Part shown: piece after piece, positions 25,456 to 33,451 of the stretch | Numbering within the stretch: the first letter of the stretch is position 1 | Layout of the letters: every line of letters begins with the position of its first letter | Assembly: GCA_041446545.1 (NCBI GenBank) | Contig: JBGOEJ010000007.1 | Location: 71,332 to 135,331 of the forward strand | Origin: Fervidibacter canadensis | GTDB lineage: Bacteria > Armatimonadota > Fervidibacteria > Fervidibacterales > Fervidibacteraceae | DNA length: 64,000 nt | Direction: 5' to 3' | Translations under genes and position numbers: made by a program | The notes under the pieces: model-generated | Seen by the model: only the letters and a program-made list of their open reading frames with translations | Database searches by the model: none | What the model was told of the DNA's origin: nothing

Positions 25456-25695
25456 TCAGCGCTTATGACGATACCACTCCAGAATTCCTCCCGCGAAATG
25501 CCAGCGTATTCTTAGCACTTTTGCTAACTTTTGTGGATAGCACTTTTCGCTCGGATGCTGATGCACGGTAAATGGATCACCATCTCGATTTCTACCAACT
25601 AACACGCTTCCTTTTTCCCGTAACTCTATGGAAAAATGTCGCAGCAACTTCACCAATTCCTCATAAGTTAACTCAGGCAACTTGCCGCTGCTCAT
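25456..25695 (-). CDS. HicA-like toxin, possibly lacking the catalytic histidine
   Basis: 79 residues with the HicA/YcfA layout: ELTYEELVKLLRHFSIELREKGS, then FTVHQHPSEKCYPQKLAKVLR, matching the helix-strand-strand-strand-helix (dsRBD-like) fold of this mRNA interferase. In typical HicA the conserved GSH carries the catalytic His; here the position reads KGSVLVG, so it seems lost, although HQHP histidines occur later. The ATG overlaps the hicB stop (ATGA), so translation is coupled. Confidence 0.7.
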   Translation of the reverse strand: MSSGKLPELTYEELVKLLRHFSIELREKGSVLVGRNRDGDPFTVHQHPSEKCYPQKLAKVLRIRWHFAGGILEWYRHKR

Positions 25696-25904
25696 CTGAT
25701 TTCTACCACCCTGAGCACTCTTTCTGCCAACCGCTGCCTTATCTCTTCACCGTAAGTTTCCATTAGTGCTTCAAGGGCTTGTTCCAAGTTGCGAAGTGCT
25801 TCCTCTTCCGTAGCCCCTGAGGCGACAGCGTTCAATTCATCACAACTGGCGAGCACCCCCTCAGAGGTGTATTCCAACACGACAGGAACTTCAAAACGCT
25901 GCAT
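25692..25904 (-). CDS. hicB: HicB-like antitoxin
   Basis: 70-residue antitoxin with the partial RNase H-like fold typical of HicB: FEVPVVLEYTSEGVLASCDELN, then AVASGATEEEALRNLEQALEALME. There is no obvious C-terminal DNA-binding domain, as in short HicB proteins. GAGGTGATGAGCAA precedes its ATG. The order hicB-hicA, with a 4-base overlap, is one of the known arrangements. The pair sits between two beta-propeller genes in the same direction, so it may be co-transcribed with the pseudopilin run. Confidence 0.82.
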   Translation of the reverse strand: MQRFEVPVVLEYTSEGVLASCDELNAVASGATEEEALRNLEQALEALMETYGEEIRQRLAERVLRVVEIR

Positions 25905-25953
25905 TTGCTCATCACCTCTTTGATATTGTGGTCTCCTTGTCTATCCGCTGCCG

Positions 25954-27576
25954 TCACGGCAACAGCACATTAGCAAGGTAAATGTCCCATAGACCGTTGG
26001 TGTCGTTTGCATCAAAGGCGGCGAGGCTTTGGAAAGCGATGGTAAGTTGATTGCCGTTAACGAAACTGACCACTGGCAGCAAGTTGGGGGCTAAGGTGAG
26101 GCGATATTGCGGCGGCTGTCCAGCAGCCACCGTCAACGAGACAGGCAAACCGCGCCGTTTATTCATTTGCTGCTGGTCTGTCCATTCAGTGAGTCGCCAG
26201 AGTTGAATGCGGTTAGGCGCTTGAGGGTTGGTGTCAAAGTTGGTGAAATCAAAGCGAGTCAAAAAGATGTTGGGGACACCTTGATAGAACCGAAGAGGAC
26301 TCGCCTGAGCGTTGGGGTCAACGGTCAAGTCGTTGCGCACTTGTTGGAAGTCAATCAACTCCGTTGACCAAGCGTGAAAAGCGGCGTAAACGAAATTGGA
26401 ATTGAGAGGGTCAACCGCTAAGGTCACAGCGCCCCACCAATCGTTATAGCCATAGCCGACCGACCCATCGGCAGCGCCCGTTTGCGGCGGCAACTGAAGT
26501 CCGCTAAGGCGAAGTTCACGAATTTGAGCGGGTGGCTGACCTGTCGTCGGGTCAATCAACTGACGCACCACCAAGTCCATCGTTGTCCGAAAGTAAAGTG
26601 GTGTCGTTTGTTCATTCAAAGGATTTGTCGGGGTCAAGTAAGCAAGGTAGGTGCCGTCATCGCTCAGAATGGGAGCGAAAGCGGGGACAGGGTTGTTGTT
26701 GCTGTCACGGAGGAAGTCACCTGTCCCTGATTGTAAGTCGCCGGTAAAAAGATGCCAGTTATCGGGGTTGTTGGGGTCGGGAGTGGCAAAAGCGATTGTG
26801 CGTCCATTGGCGGAAACGCTGACGGCGCTTGCTACGAGATAGTTACCGTTGTTGTCCACGCTGGCGATGAAAGTGCGGGTAGCGCCGATGCTTGCCTCGT
26901 CATAAATACCGTTGCCATCAGCGTCACGGTCGTGAACGAGGACGAGCCAACCAGTGGGAAGATTGCTCACCGTGTCGGCTATCCCATTCCCGTCGGCATC
27001 TACGATGTTCTGTGCTTGAGGAAATTGCGCCAGAAACACGACGATACGCCCGTCGGCGCTGATGGAAACAGGAATGCAGTTGCCATTACTGGGCACGAAA
27101 GTGTCCCGAATGCCATCACCATCTGTGTCCTGCCAAAGGAAACTGATGGGGACGATGCGGTTCTGGAGTCGGTCAAAGACATAAATCTGCGATCTCGGTG
27201 GTTCGGGGAAAGGCAGTTGATTGGGGGGGCGATAGTCTTGCCATGATGCGAAGGCGATGTGGTTGCCGTCGGCGCTGGTGACAGGGTGAATGCCCACCGA
27301 CGGTTGTGATGGAGCAGTTGGAACGGGGACGAAATTGACTTGCCAAGTAGCGTTATTTGCGTCCCAAACCGCTTGCCAAATTTGGGCGTTTTGTCCACTC
27401 CCAACTTGAAACACGACGCTCTTTCCGTCAGCACTGATTGAAGGGAAGCGAGAATCAGCGGGTTGTCCGTTCAAATTAGCGCCTTGAGAGAGCCACCAGA
27501 TTCTGAGCGGCGGCTGTTGAGCCCATCCCACTAACGCCGTTGTCGTCAATGCGATGACTGCCAGCCACCAACGCAT
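25954..27576 (-). CDS. Secreted TolB/PD40-like beta-propeller protein, copy 2
   Basis: 540-residue paralogue of the 24071-25417 product. The signal peptide has the core LAVIALTTTALVGWA. Blade repeats include FPSISADGKSVVFQVGSG, PVTSADGNHIAFASW, VSISADGRIVVFLAQF and PILSDDGTYLAYLTP. Acidic loops DTDGDGIRDT, DADGNGIADT and DRDADGNGIYDE suggest calcium binding. Its ATG lies 15 bases after the PilX-like stop, so the genes form an operon. Ligand unknown. Confidence 0.78.
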   Translation of the reverse strand: MRWWLAVIALTTTALVGWAQQPPLRIWWLSQGANLNGQPADSRFPSISADGKSVVFQVGSGQNAQIWQAVWDANNATWQVNFVPVPTAPSQPSVGIHPVTSADGNHIAFASWQDYRPPNQLPFPEPPRSQIYVFDRLQNRIVPISFLWQDTDGDGIRDTFVPSNGNCIPVSISADGRIVVFLAQFPQAQNIVDADGNGIADTVSNLPTGWLVLVHDRDADGNGIYDEASIGATRTFIASVDNNGNYLVASAVSVSANGRTIAFATPDPNNPDNWHLFTGDLQSGTGDFLRDSNNNPVPAFAPILSDDGTYLAYLTPTNPLNEQTTPLYFRTTMDLVVRQLIDPTTGQPPAQIRELRLSGLQLPPQTGAADGSVGYGYNDWWGAVTLAVDPLNSNFVYAAFHAWSTELIDFQQVRNDLTVDPNAQASPLRFYQGVPNIFLTRFDFTNFDTNPQAPNRIQLWRLTEWTDQQQMNKRRGLPVSLTVAAGQPPQYRLTLAPNLLPVVSFVNGNQLTIAFQSLAAFDANDTNGLWDIYLANVLLP

Positions 27577-27591
27577 GTTCGGTCACCTGCC

Positions 27592-30500
27592 TTAGTCTTT
27601 GCCGAGTTGTTGTTGCAACACCATCACATAGCCCTTGGGCAAGTTCAAGTCGGGCACGACAGGGGCGCGATAGAAACTCGGCAGTGGGCTTGGCTGTCGC
27701 ACATCCATCACCCCTTGCGGGGGTGCCGCTCGCCATGCCCACAACCATGCCGAGGAAAACATCGTGGGAGGAACTTCAGCGAAAACAGGGGCGATTTGCC
27801 GTTGCAGGTTTATTAAGTCGGCGAGTTTGTTTTGCGGGTCAAGGTCATGCGTATAAGGTAGCGACGCTTTGTCCCATCCGACCTCCAAAGCGAAGCGAAG
27901 GCTGTTGTCTTTTTGCGGCTTGAAAGTGTCTGTCGCAGGGATGGCACCTTGTGCCGCCAGCCGCCACAGTATCGTTTGAGGCGTCACTCGCATGATCAAT
28001 TGCCCAGCGATAATGGGTGCGGATTGGGCGATTAGTTGTGCCCTCAGCGTCGGTGGCAAGGTCAAGTTGGGGTCATTGGGGTCAAGGAACGGTGTCCAGC
28101 GGACGCCGTTGTGGCGCAGGTAGTAGAAAGACCACAACCGCTGCCATTGACGGAAGCGTGCCTGCCAATTGGGGTCATTGCTCGCAATCAACCGCTGCCA
28201 TGACGGGTGAGCGGTCGGGTCAAAGTAGGGTGGCGGGACGAAGCCAATCGTGCCGTTTTCGGCGTGAATCGTTTGGGCGAGGACAAAGAAAGGCGACCCA
28301 AAGGGATTTTGTCGGGTCGGAGCAATGACGGGTTGCCAAATCGGTCGGGGCAGACCGTTTTCGTCGTAAAGCGCCAACTTGATGCCTGCCAGTTCATAAG
28401 ACACGGGAGTTCGTCCTTGAGGAATGACTTCGCCTGCGACGGGGCTGGTGACGGTGATACGCATTTTTTGCAGGGCTGACTGCAATTCATTCGGGGTGAG
28501 TTGACCATCGCCGTTCAAGTCAAAGATGTTGGTTGGAATGGGGATGTCCAAGATGCCCCACTCTTTTCCTGTCGTCGGGTCATTGGGGTCAACGGGTCTG
28601 CCATCGCCCTGATACCAACGGGAGGCGACGGGGAAGGTGCGCATCGGTTCAGAAGGACCGTAAAGGCGGATGCGTGGTTCGTTAGCGTCCCAAAGACCGT
28701 TGTCGTTGCTATCAAGCCACAAGTCCACTTCCAAGTTTGTCCAGGGGTTGTTGATAAGCTGCCAACCTGTAGGGCTGTTTGGGTCTGGGATTGCTGCCAA
28801 ACCCCGATGGAGCAAGACGAGCCGCAGCGTCCATCGGGAGCGAACTAATTTGTCCAAACCCGTGTCGCCGTTTGCATCCCGTTGCGTTAGGTCATCGCTC
28901 AAGGACAAGAGGGAAGAAGGGCTCAGGGCAAAAGTGATGGAAGGGCTTCTGCCTTGTGGGTCAGCCGCATCCACTAAGCCATCGCCGTTACCATCTTCAG
29001 GGGCGGGGAAGCGCAACGCCAAGACAGAGCCCCCCAAGAGGTCAGCAAAAAGCGGTAGGCGTTGGTCGGCTTGAGGGTTAATGGGCAGGTTGGGAAGGGC
29101 ATATGACTCGCCACGCCCTTGATTTTGTGGGTCAATGAGTTGAGCGATGCGCCATTGAGGAAGCAAAAGGGAACGCTCCGTTTGAGGGTTTAATCCATCG
29201 GGCGGGATGGGTGTTTTAGCGGCGGCGAAGTTAAAGCAAACATTTCGCTTCGCCAGCAATTCAATGGTGGCGTTGCTGGTGACGGGGTGAAGCGGTCCCT
29301 CAATGTAAATGGTTTCGGGCGTGACGATTTTGATGCTGACGGCGACTTGACCGCTGAGGCGGATGTTCCCTTCGGCGAGGAGGACGATCTCAGGCACATG
29401 AGGGGCACTAAGGGAAGGCAATCCCCGTTGAGGGGGCTGTAAAGTGACCAAATTCGTTAGCGGAGGATCGTCATCTATCAATCCGTTACCATCGTCGTCG
29501 CGGAAATTGATGGGGTCAGTGCCTGGTGTGATTTGCACGGGGTCAATGAAGACGAGACGATTGCTTAGGGGCGTGCCATCGGGGGCGCGGAAAGGTTGCC
29601 CGTCGTGGCGAATAAGCCAAGTGCGTTGCAGGACGACTTGGGGGTTATTAGTCGTTACGACATCAAAGCGCACTTCCACGCCGGGAGGGACATAAAGGTG
29701 AGGAGCCGTCATGCGCATGGCGAAATTGAGGGGTTGGGGTTGATTGTTAGCATCCCGTGCCGTCAATTCCATGAGATTGCGTTCCGTAGAGGCGTTGATG
29801 GCATCGTCTTGAAGCCAACCGCTATCTCGTTGTCGGCGGCGAGGATGCACCATGTTGGGATTGGCAAGGTCGGTTTGAGATGGCTTGACAACCCAATCGT
29901 AAACTTGCGCCAACTCGGGTCGGTAATTGCCGGTGGCGTCATTGAACGCCGTTGAGGGGGCATCGTTGGGCGGATTGCTAACGAATTGCTTGTCCGCAAA
30001 GTTGTCAATGTAAATGCCGCGAAAGGCAAGAAGGCGGTTGGGGTCGGTCGGGCTGTTGGGGTCAAAGTAGTTCAAGACATAGAAGCCAAAGGTCAGTGAG
30101 TTCGGCGTGTTGTCCAAAGCAGGGGCTTGACCTCGCAAGGGGTCGGGCAAGCGATAGTAGCCATATTGCGAAAAGGGTGGGTCGGCGTCTCGGGTTTGGG
30201 CGTAGTAGGCAGGAAGGTCAAGGTTGGGTGGGGTGCGGGGGGCGACACGACGGGGGAAATTGAAGACCCAACGGATGGGCATCAAGCCACCGAGGCGCTC
30301 CCATCCGTCCATGTAGCGGGGGACGCCGCCGATCGGGAAAAAGACAAAACCGCTGCCCGGCGGAGAACCAGCGTTAGAGGGCTGTGCGAAACCTTGAAAT
30401 TGCTCTTGCCAATCGTAAACGAGCACCTGCGTTTGAGGGGCAATGTTGGGTAAGCCCCCACCGAGTGGGTAATGGCGGATGGTGCCAGCCACTTCTAACG

Positions 30501-31404
30501 CGGTTTGGGCGGAAGCAAAGAAGTCCGTTACTTGCACGGCGTTTGTGCCATACCAAAGCAAGTCGCTGTTGATGCGGATGGTGCTGGTGAAGACAGAAGT
30601 TCGGTCCCAGATAGGCAAGCGGTTAGGGCTTAGCCAAGTGCGCAACCGCAGCCATCGCAACCGCTGGGGGTCATCGGGAGGCGGCAAGACAGGTTGCAAG
30701 GGGTCGCGCTCGGCATTGAACCAGAAGTTTTGCTCCACTTGCCAGTTGATGGCTTGACCCAGCAAGACTTCCCGAAGGTTGTCGTTGTCGGCATCAAAGA
30801 GCAACGGATCGGGGTTAGTTTCGTTTTCTGCCGTCACCCAAATCCAATCGGCAAGAAGGGGCTTATAGGCGACGAGACGGCGATAGACAGGCGAGTTAGG
30901 GCGGGGGCGACCGATGCTGATGATTTTGAAGACCTGTTCATCGGGCTTGTATTTGACCTTGATAAGGAAGGCACCTGACCCTGCGACATTGCCGAGCAAA
31001 TCCACGACTTGGCGGGCAGCATATTTGCCATACCAATCGTTGTCGCTGTCGGGGCGATGCCAACCTTGGGCTTTTTCAAATTCGTCAAAGTCCACCAAGA
31101 TGGAAGGACGCCAATCGGCACCGTTTTCCGTCAGTTGAGCATCCGCAAAGGCTAATCCTGCCTGCGCCAAGACAAAGGCTTCCTGCTCCTCACGGGCACG
31201 CTGCGACAAGTTCATGGAGTTGTTGACGAAAAGCAAAAAGCCTGCGCCGACAGCCGCCACGACGAACATGATAAGGGTCGCCAATAGGACGGCTTGACCA
31301 CGACGGCGAGACAAAGGGTGTGAAAGGCTCCATCGCGGCGGAGAGCCGCTCCGATAAGTTGATCGCCATTGGCTCTTTGGTAAGCGCTGCCTTTCACGGA
31401 ACAT
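27592..31404 (-). CDS. Giant PilX-like pilus assembly protein
   Basis: About 1270 residues. One N-terminal membrane helix follows the pattern of PilX N-terminal proteins (RRRGQAVLLATLIMFVVAAV, then MNLSQRAREEQEAFVLAQAGLAFADAQL). A very long extracytoplasmic part follows, rich in Pro/Asn/Asp, with several acidic loops such as DADNDN and DDDGNGLIDDD. PilX is a minor component of type IV pili, but this length is exceptional. The ATG at 31404 overlaps the preceding pseudopilin gene by 11 bases. The residues between that Met and the basic RRRG are encoded partly by a palindrome-type repeat (31332-31350), so the N-terminal extension may be acquired. Confidence 0.7.
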   Translation of the reverse strand: MFRERQRLPKSQWRSTYRSGSPPRWSLSHPLSRRRGQAVLLATLIMFVVAAVGAGFLLFVNNSMNLSQRAREEQEAFVLAQAGLAFADAQLTENGADWRPSILVDFDEFEKAQGWHRPDSDNDWYGKYAARQVVDLLGNVAGSGAFLIKVKYKPDEQVFKIISIGRPRPNSPVYRRLVAYKPLLADWIWVTAENETNPDPLLFDADNDNLREVLLGQAINWQVEQNFWFNAERDPLQPVLPPPDDPQRLRWLRLRTWLSPNRLPIWDRTSVFTSTIRINSDLLWYGTNAVQVTDFFASAQTALEVAGTIRHYPLGGGLPNIAPQTQVLVYDWQEQFQGFAQPSNAGSPPGSGFVFFPIGGVPRYMDGWERLGGLMPIRWVFNFPRRVAPRTPPNLDLPAYYAQTRDADPPFSQYGYYRLPDPLRGQAPALDNTPNSLTFGFYVLNYFDPNSPTDPNRLLAFRGIYIDNFADKQFVSNPPNDAPSTAFNDATGNYRPELAQVYDWVVKPSQTDLANPNMVHPRRRQRDSGWLQDDAINASTERNLMELTARDANNQPQPLNFAMRMTAPHLYVPPGVEVRFDVVTTNNPQVVLQRTWLIRHDGQPFRAPDGTPLSNRLVFIDPVQITPGTDPINFRDDDGNGLIDDDPPLTNLVTLQPPQRGLPSLSAPHVPEIVLLAEGNIRLSGQVAVSIKIVTPETIYIEGPLHPVTSNATIELLAKRNVCFNFAAAKTPIPPDGLNPQTERSLLLPQWRIAQLIDPQNQGRGESYALPNLPINPQADQRLPLFADLLGGSVLALRFPAPEDGNGDGLVDAADPQGRSPSITFALSPSSLLSLSDDLTQRDANGDTGLDKLVRSRWTLRLVLLHRGLAAIPDPNSPTGWQLINNPWTNLEVDLWLDSNDNGLWDANEPRIRLYGPSEPMRTFPVASRWYQGDGRPVDPNDPTTGKEWGILDIPIPTNIFDLNGDGQLTPNELQSALQKMRITVTSPVAGEVIPQGRTPVSYELAGIKLALYDENGLPRPIWQPVIAPTRQNPFGSPFFVLAQTIHAENGTIGFVPPPYFDPTAHPSWQRLIASNDPNWQARFRQWQRLWSFYYLRHNGVRWTPFLDPNDPNLTLPPTLRAQLIAQSAPIIAGQLIMRVTPQTILWRLAAQGAIPATDTFKPQKDNSLRFALEVGWDKASLPYTHDLDPQNKLADLINLQRQIAPVFAEVPPTMFSSAWLWAWRAAPPQGVMDVRQPSPLPSFYRAPVVPDLNLPKGYVMVLQQQLGKD

Positions 31405-32467
31405 TGGGCAACACCACCCGAACTCGGCGTCGGATGAAGAGGCTGGGGACATCGGTTTCATTGGGCGATTTAGCGCGAGCGCCCGGCGTCGGTTTGCGCA
31501 GCGTCATCTCAATGATGACGGCGACAGGTTTCTGCGCTTTGGGGTCGTTTTCTGGGCGGCGCTCAACAGTAAACCTCAAGTCGGCGACATCAATGTCAGG
31601 TGGGGTGAGGGCAATGTGGCTGAGCAATTTTGTGTTAGGCGACGGAGGCGGTTGCAGATAGTTGGCAGGGTTGGGATTACGGGGGTCGGGAAGTTGAAAG
31701 ATGCTGAAATCTTCCAATGCCCAACCGTCTCGCACTAACCAACGCCCTGTCGCTGGGTCATATTGGGGCTCAACGGTTGGGTCGGGTTGCCAATGGACGC
31801 GGAAAATTTGGCGTCGGTTGGCACGGGCATTGCCGACTTCCAGATACTGGAAGGGGCGAGAAGGGTCGGAGCGGCGCAAGTAGTAGGTGAGGACGGTGTA
31901 GGTTTGTTGCCAATTTTGTGGGGTCAAACGGTCACCTTGAACGGCACGGACGACGAAATCTATGCGGGCGGTCGTGTCGTCGTCGGAAGAGGCGTTGGGG
32001 TTGCTGGGGTCGTCCACCAACTGATTTCCGCTCACTTGAAAGCGGTCTAAGTCGTCCAGCAAATTGAGGGGTTCGCCTTGACGATGAAGGATGCGCCGTC
32101 CCGAAGGGTAGGTGTAAGTGTGGTCTTCCGCGTGCACCCGCCTTTGTGGGAGCACCTCCGTCGCTTGCATCAACTCCCGCGCCATGATTTCCAAAGCATA
32201 GTCGGCAGCGTTTTGCAGTTCGGACATGATGCGCCCTCTACGGGCGTTGTCAAAGGCGGTCGTCATCGGGATGAAGAGCAAAGTGACGAGGATGCTTAAG
32301 ATGGCGATGGCGACTAACAGTTCGGTGAGGGTAAAGGCAGGACGACAGCGAGGAGCAAGGAGGGACGGGGAAACGACAGCGATGGGCAATGGGTGATTAG
32401 CGATGCATCGCTCGCTGTCTGCTCTTCGCCGTTGTCGGTTGCTCTCAGTGAATCGCCGTCGTTCCAT
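31394..32467 (-). CDS. Pseudopilin with prepilin cleavage site and long leader
   Basis: 357 residues. The type III prepilin signal is PAFTLTELLVAIAILSILV, cleaved by PilD before F; the mature helix then continues, with NARRGRIMSELQNAADYALEIMA. The leader is about 44 residues, far longer than the usual 6-25, and includes sequence from a GCGATGG/GCAATGG/GTGATTA heptamer array. GAGGTGAGGACA precedes the ATG at 32467, ten bases after the upstream pseudopilin. Resembles PilW/GspJ-type minor pseudopilins. Confidence 0.8.
   Translation of the reverse strand: MERRRFTESNRQRRRADSERCIANHPLPIAVVSPSLLAPRCRPAFTLTELLVAIAILSILVTLLFIPMTTAFDNARRGRIMSELQNAADYALEIMARELMQATEVLPQRRVHAEDHTYTYPSGRRILHRQGEPLNLLDDLDRFQVSGNQLVDDPSNPNASSDDDTTARIDFVVRAVQGDRLTPQNWQQTYTVLTYYLRRSDPSRPFQYLEVGNARANRRQIFRVHWQPDPTVEPQYDPATGRWLVRDGWALEDFSIFQLPDPRNPNPANYLQPPPSPNTKLLSHIALTPPDIDVADLRFTVERRPENDPKAQKPVAVIIEMTLRKPTPGARAKSPNETDVPSLFIRRRVRVVLPNVP
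32379..32406 (+). repeat. GCGATGN heptamer array in a prepilin leader
   Basis: Four 7-base units: GCGATGG, GCAATGG, GTGATTA, GCGATGC, within the sequence encoding the leader peptide of the 31394-32467 pseudopilin. Confidence 0.8.
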
Positions 32468-32477
32468 TGTCCTCACC

Positions 32478-33437
32478 TCATGGGTCGCTTTGGCGTCGGC
32501 GCCAGTTGAAGTTTGGGGCTCGCATTTGCTGGATTCGCACCGAACCGTCCAAGTAGAGCACGACATCAGCAGGTTCTCCGCCTTTTGTGTAGTTAGGCAT
32601 TGTCGTGTTGGGCATGAAGCGGTGATGCACACACCAAGTCACGACCGTGTCATCGGCAGGGAAGGTTGGGTTGGGAAAGTAAGGGGAAGCGTTGCGGATG
32701 CCCAGTTGGCGGAATTTGTCGGGGTCGGTGCATTGGGTTAAAAAGTTCGGGTTGGAGGGATGGCAAGGGCTGCTTGGTGGGAAGCGAGTGATGGCATAAG
32801 TGGGGACGCCTTGAGGGCAAGTTTGGGCTTGCAGGAAAGGTGGGTTAGCAGGGATGAAACTCGTTCCCTCATCGCAACCTTGATAGGAACTGTAGGTGGG
32901 CGGTGCCGAGCCACTTGCCCCTTGCGGGTCAGCGGGACAAAGGAGTGTCGCCTGTGTCCGAAGGTAACCGCCGACACTGACTAAGCCTTGCTGCCCTTGT
33001 TCCACTCTGGGCAAAAGCGCCAACAATCCTCCGACCAAAGCATCGGGGGGGTCTTCATCCACCTTGCCATCGCCATCATTGTCTTGCCCATCAGGCGGGT
33101 CTTCGTCAAAGCGTCCATCCCTGTCATTGTCCAAACTGTCATAAGGCGAGGCAGGGAAGCCTTCCCAGTCCAACATGTAAAGGCGCAAGGCTCGGTGAAG
33201 GACTTGCAAATGGTTCTGACACTCAAAAACTTTTCGTTGCTCTTGTGAGGGGCGATAGAAAGCAATGAGCAATGCCATTAGCATGGCGATAATGCCGAGG
33301 ACGACCAAAAGTTCGGTGAGGGTGAAAGCGCGGACGGGACATGGGACACGGGGCATGGGACACGGGAAGAACGGGTAGTCCCTCAAACTTGTCGCTACCC
33401 GATTTTGAGTGCGTGCCGATTTCTCTTTGCCCTCCAT
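32478..33437 (-). CDS. GspG-like pseudopilin with calcium-binding loops
   Basis: 319 residues. Prepilin motif VRAFTLTELLVVLGIIAMLMA after a 38-residue leader whose last part (CPMPRVPCPV) is encoded by a GGGACAN heptamer array at 33335-33369. The mature part starts with the usual long helix. The acidic repeats DNDRDGRFDEDPPDGQDND and GDGKVDEDPPD are candidate calcium sites, as in the calcium-stabilised major pseudopilin GspG. AGGAGCG precedes the ATG at 33437. Member of the pseudopilin operon. Confidence 0.82.
   Translation of the reverse strand: MEGKEKSARTQNRVATSLRDYPFFPCPMPRVPCPVRAFTLTELLVVLGIIAMLMALLIAFYRPSQEQRKVFECQNHLQVLHRALRLYMLDWEGFPASPYDSLDNDRDGRFDEDPPDGQDNDGDGKVDEDPPDALVGGLLALLPRVEQGQQGLVSVGGYLRTQATLLCPADPQGASGSAPPTYSSYQGCDEGTSFIPANPPFLQAQTCPQGVPTYAITRFPPSSPCHPSNPNFLTQCTDPDKFRQLGIRNASPYFPNPTFPADDTVVTWCVHHRFMPNTTMPNYTKGGEPADVVLYLDGSVRIQQMRAPNFNWRRRQSDP
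33335..33369 (+). repeat. GGGACAN heptamer array in a prepilin leader
   Basis: Units CGGGACA, TGGGACA, CGGGGCA, TGGGACA, CGGGAAG. The array ends only a few codons before the prepilin cleavage site of the 32478-33437 product. Confidence 0.85.
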
Positions 33438-33451
33438 CGTTCATCACGCTC

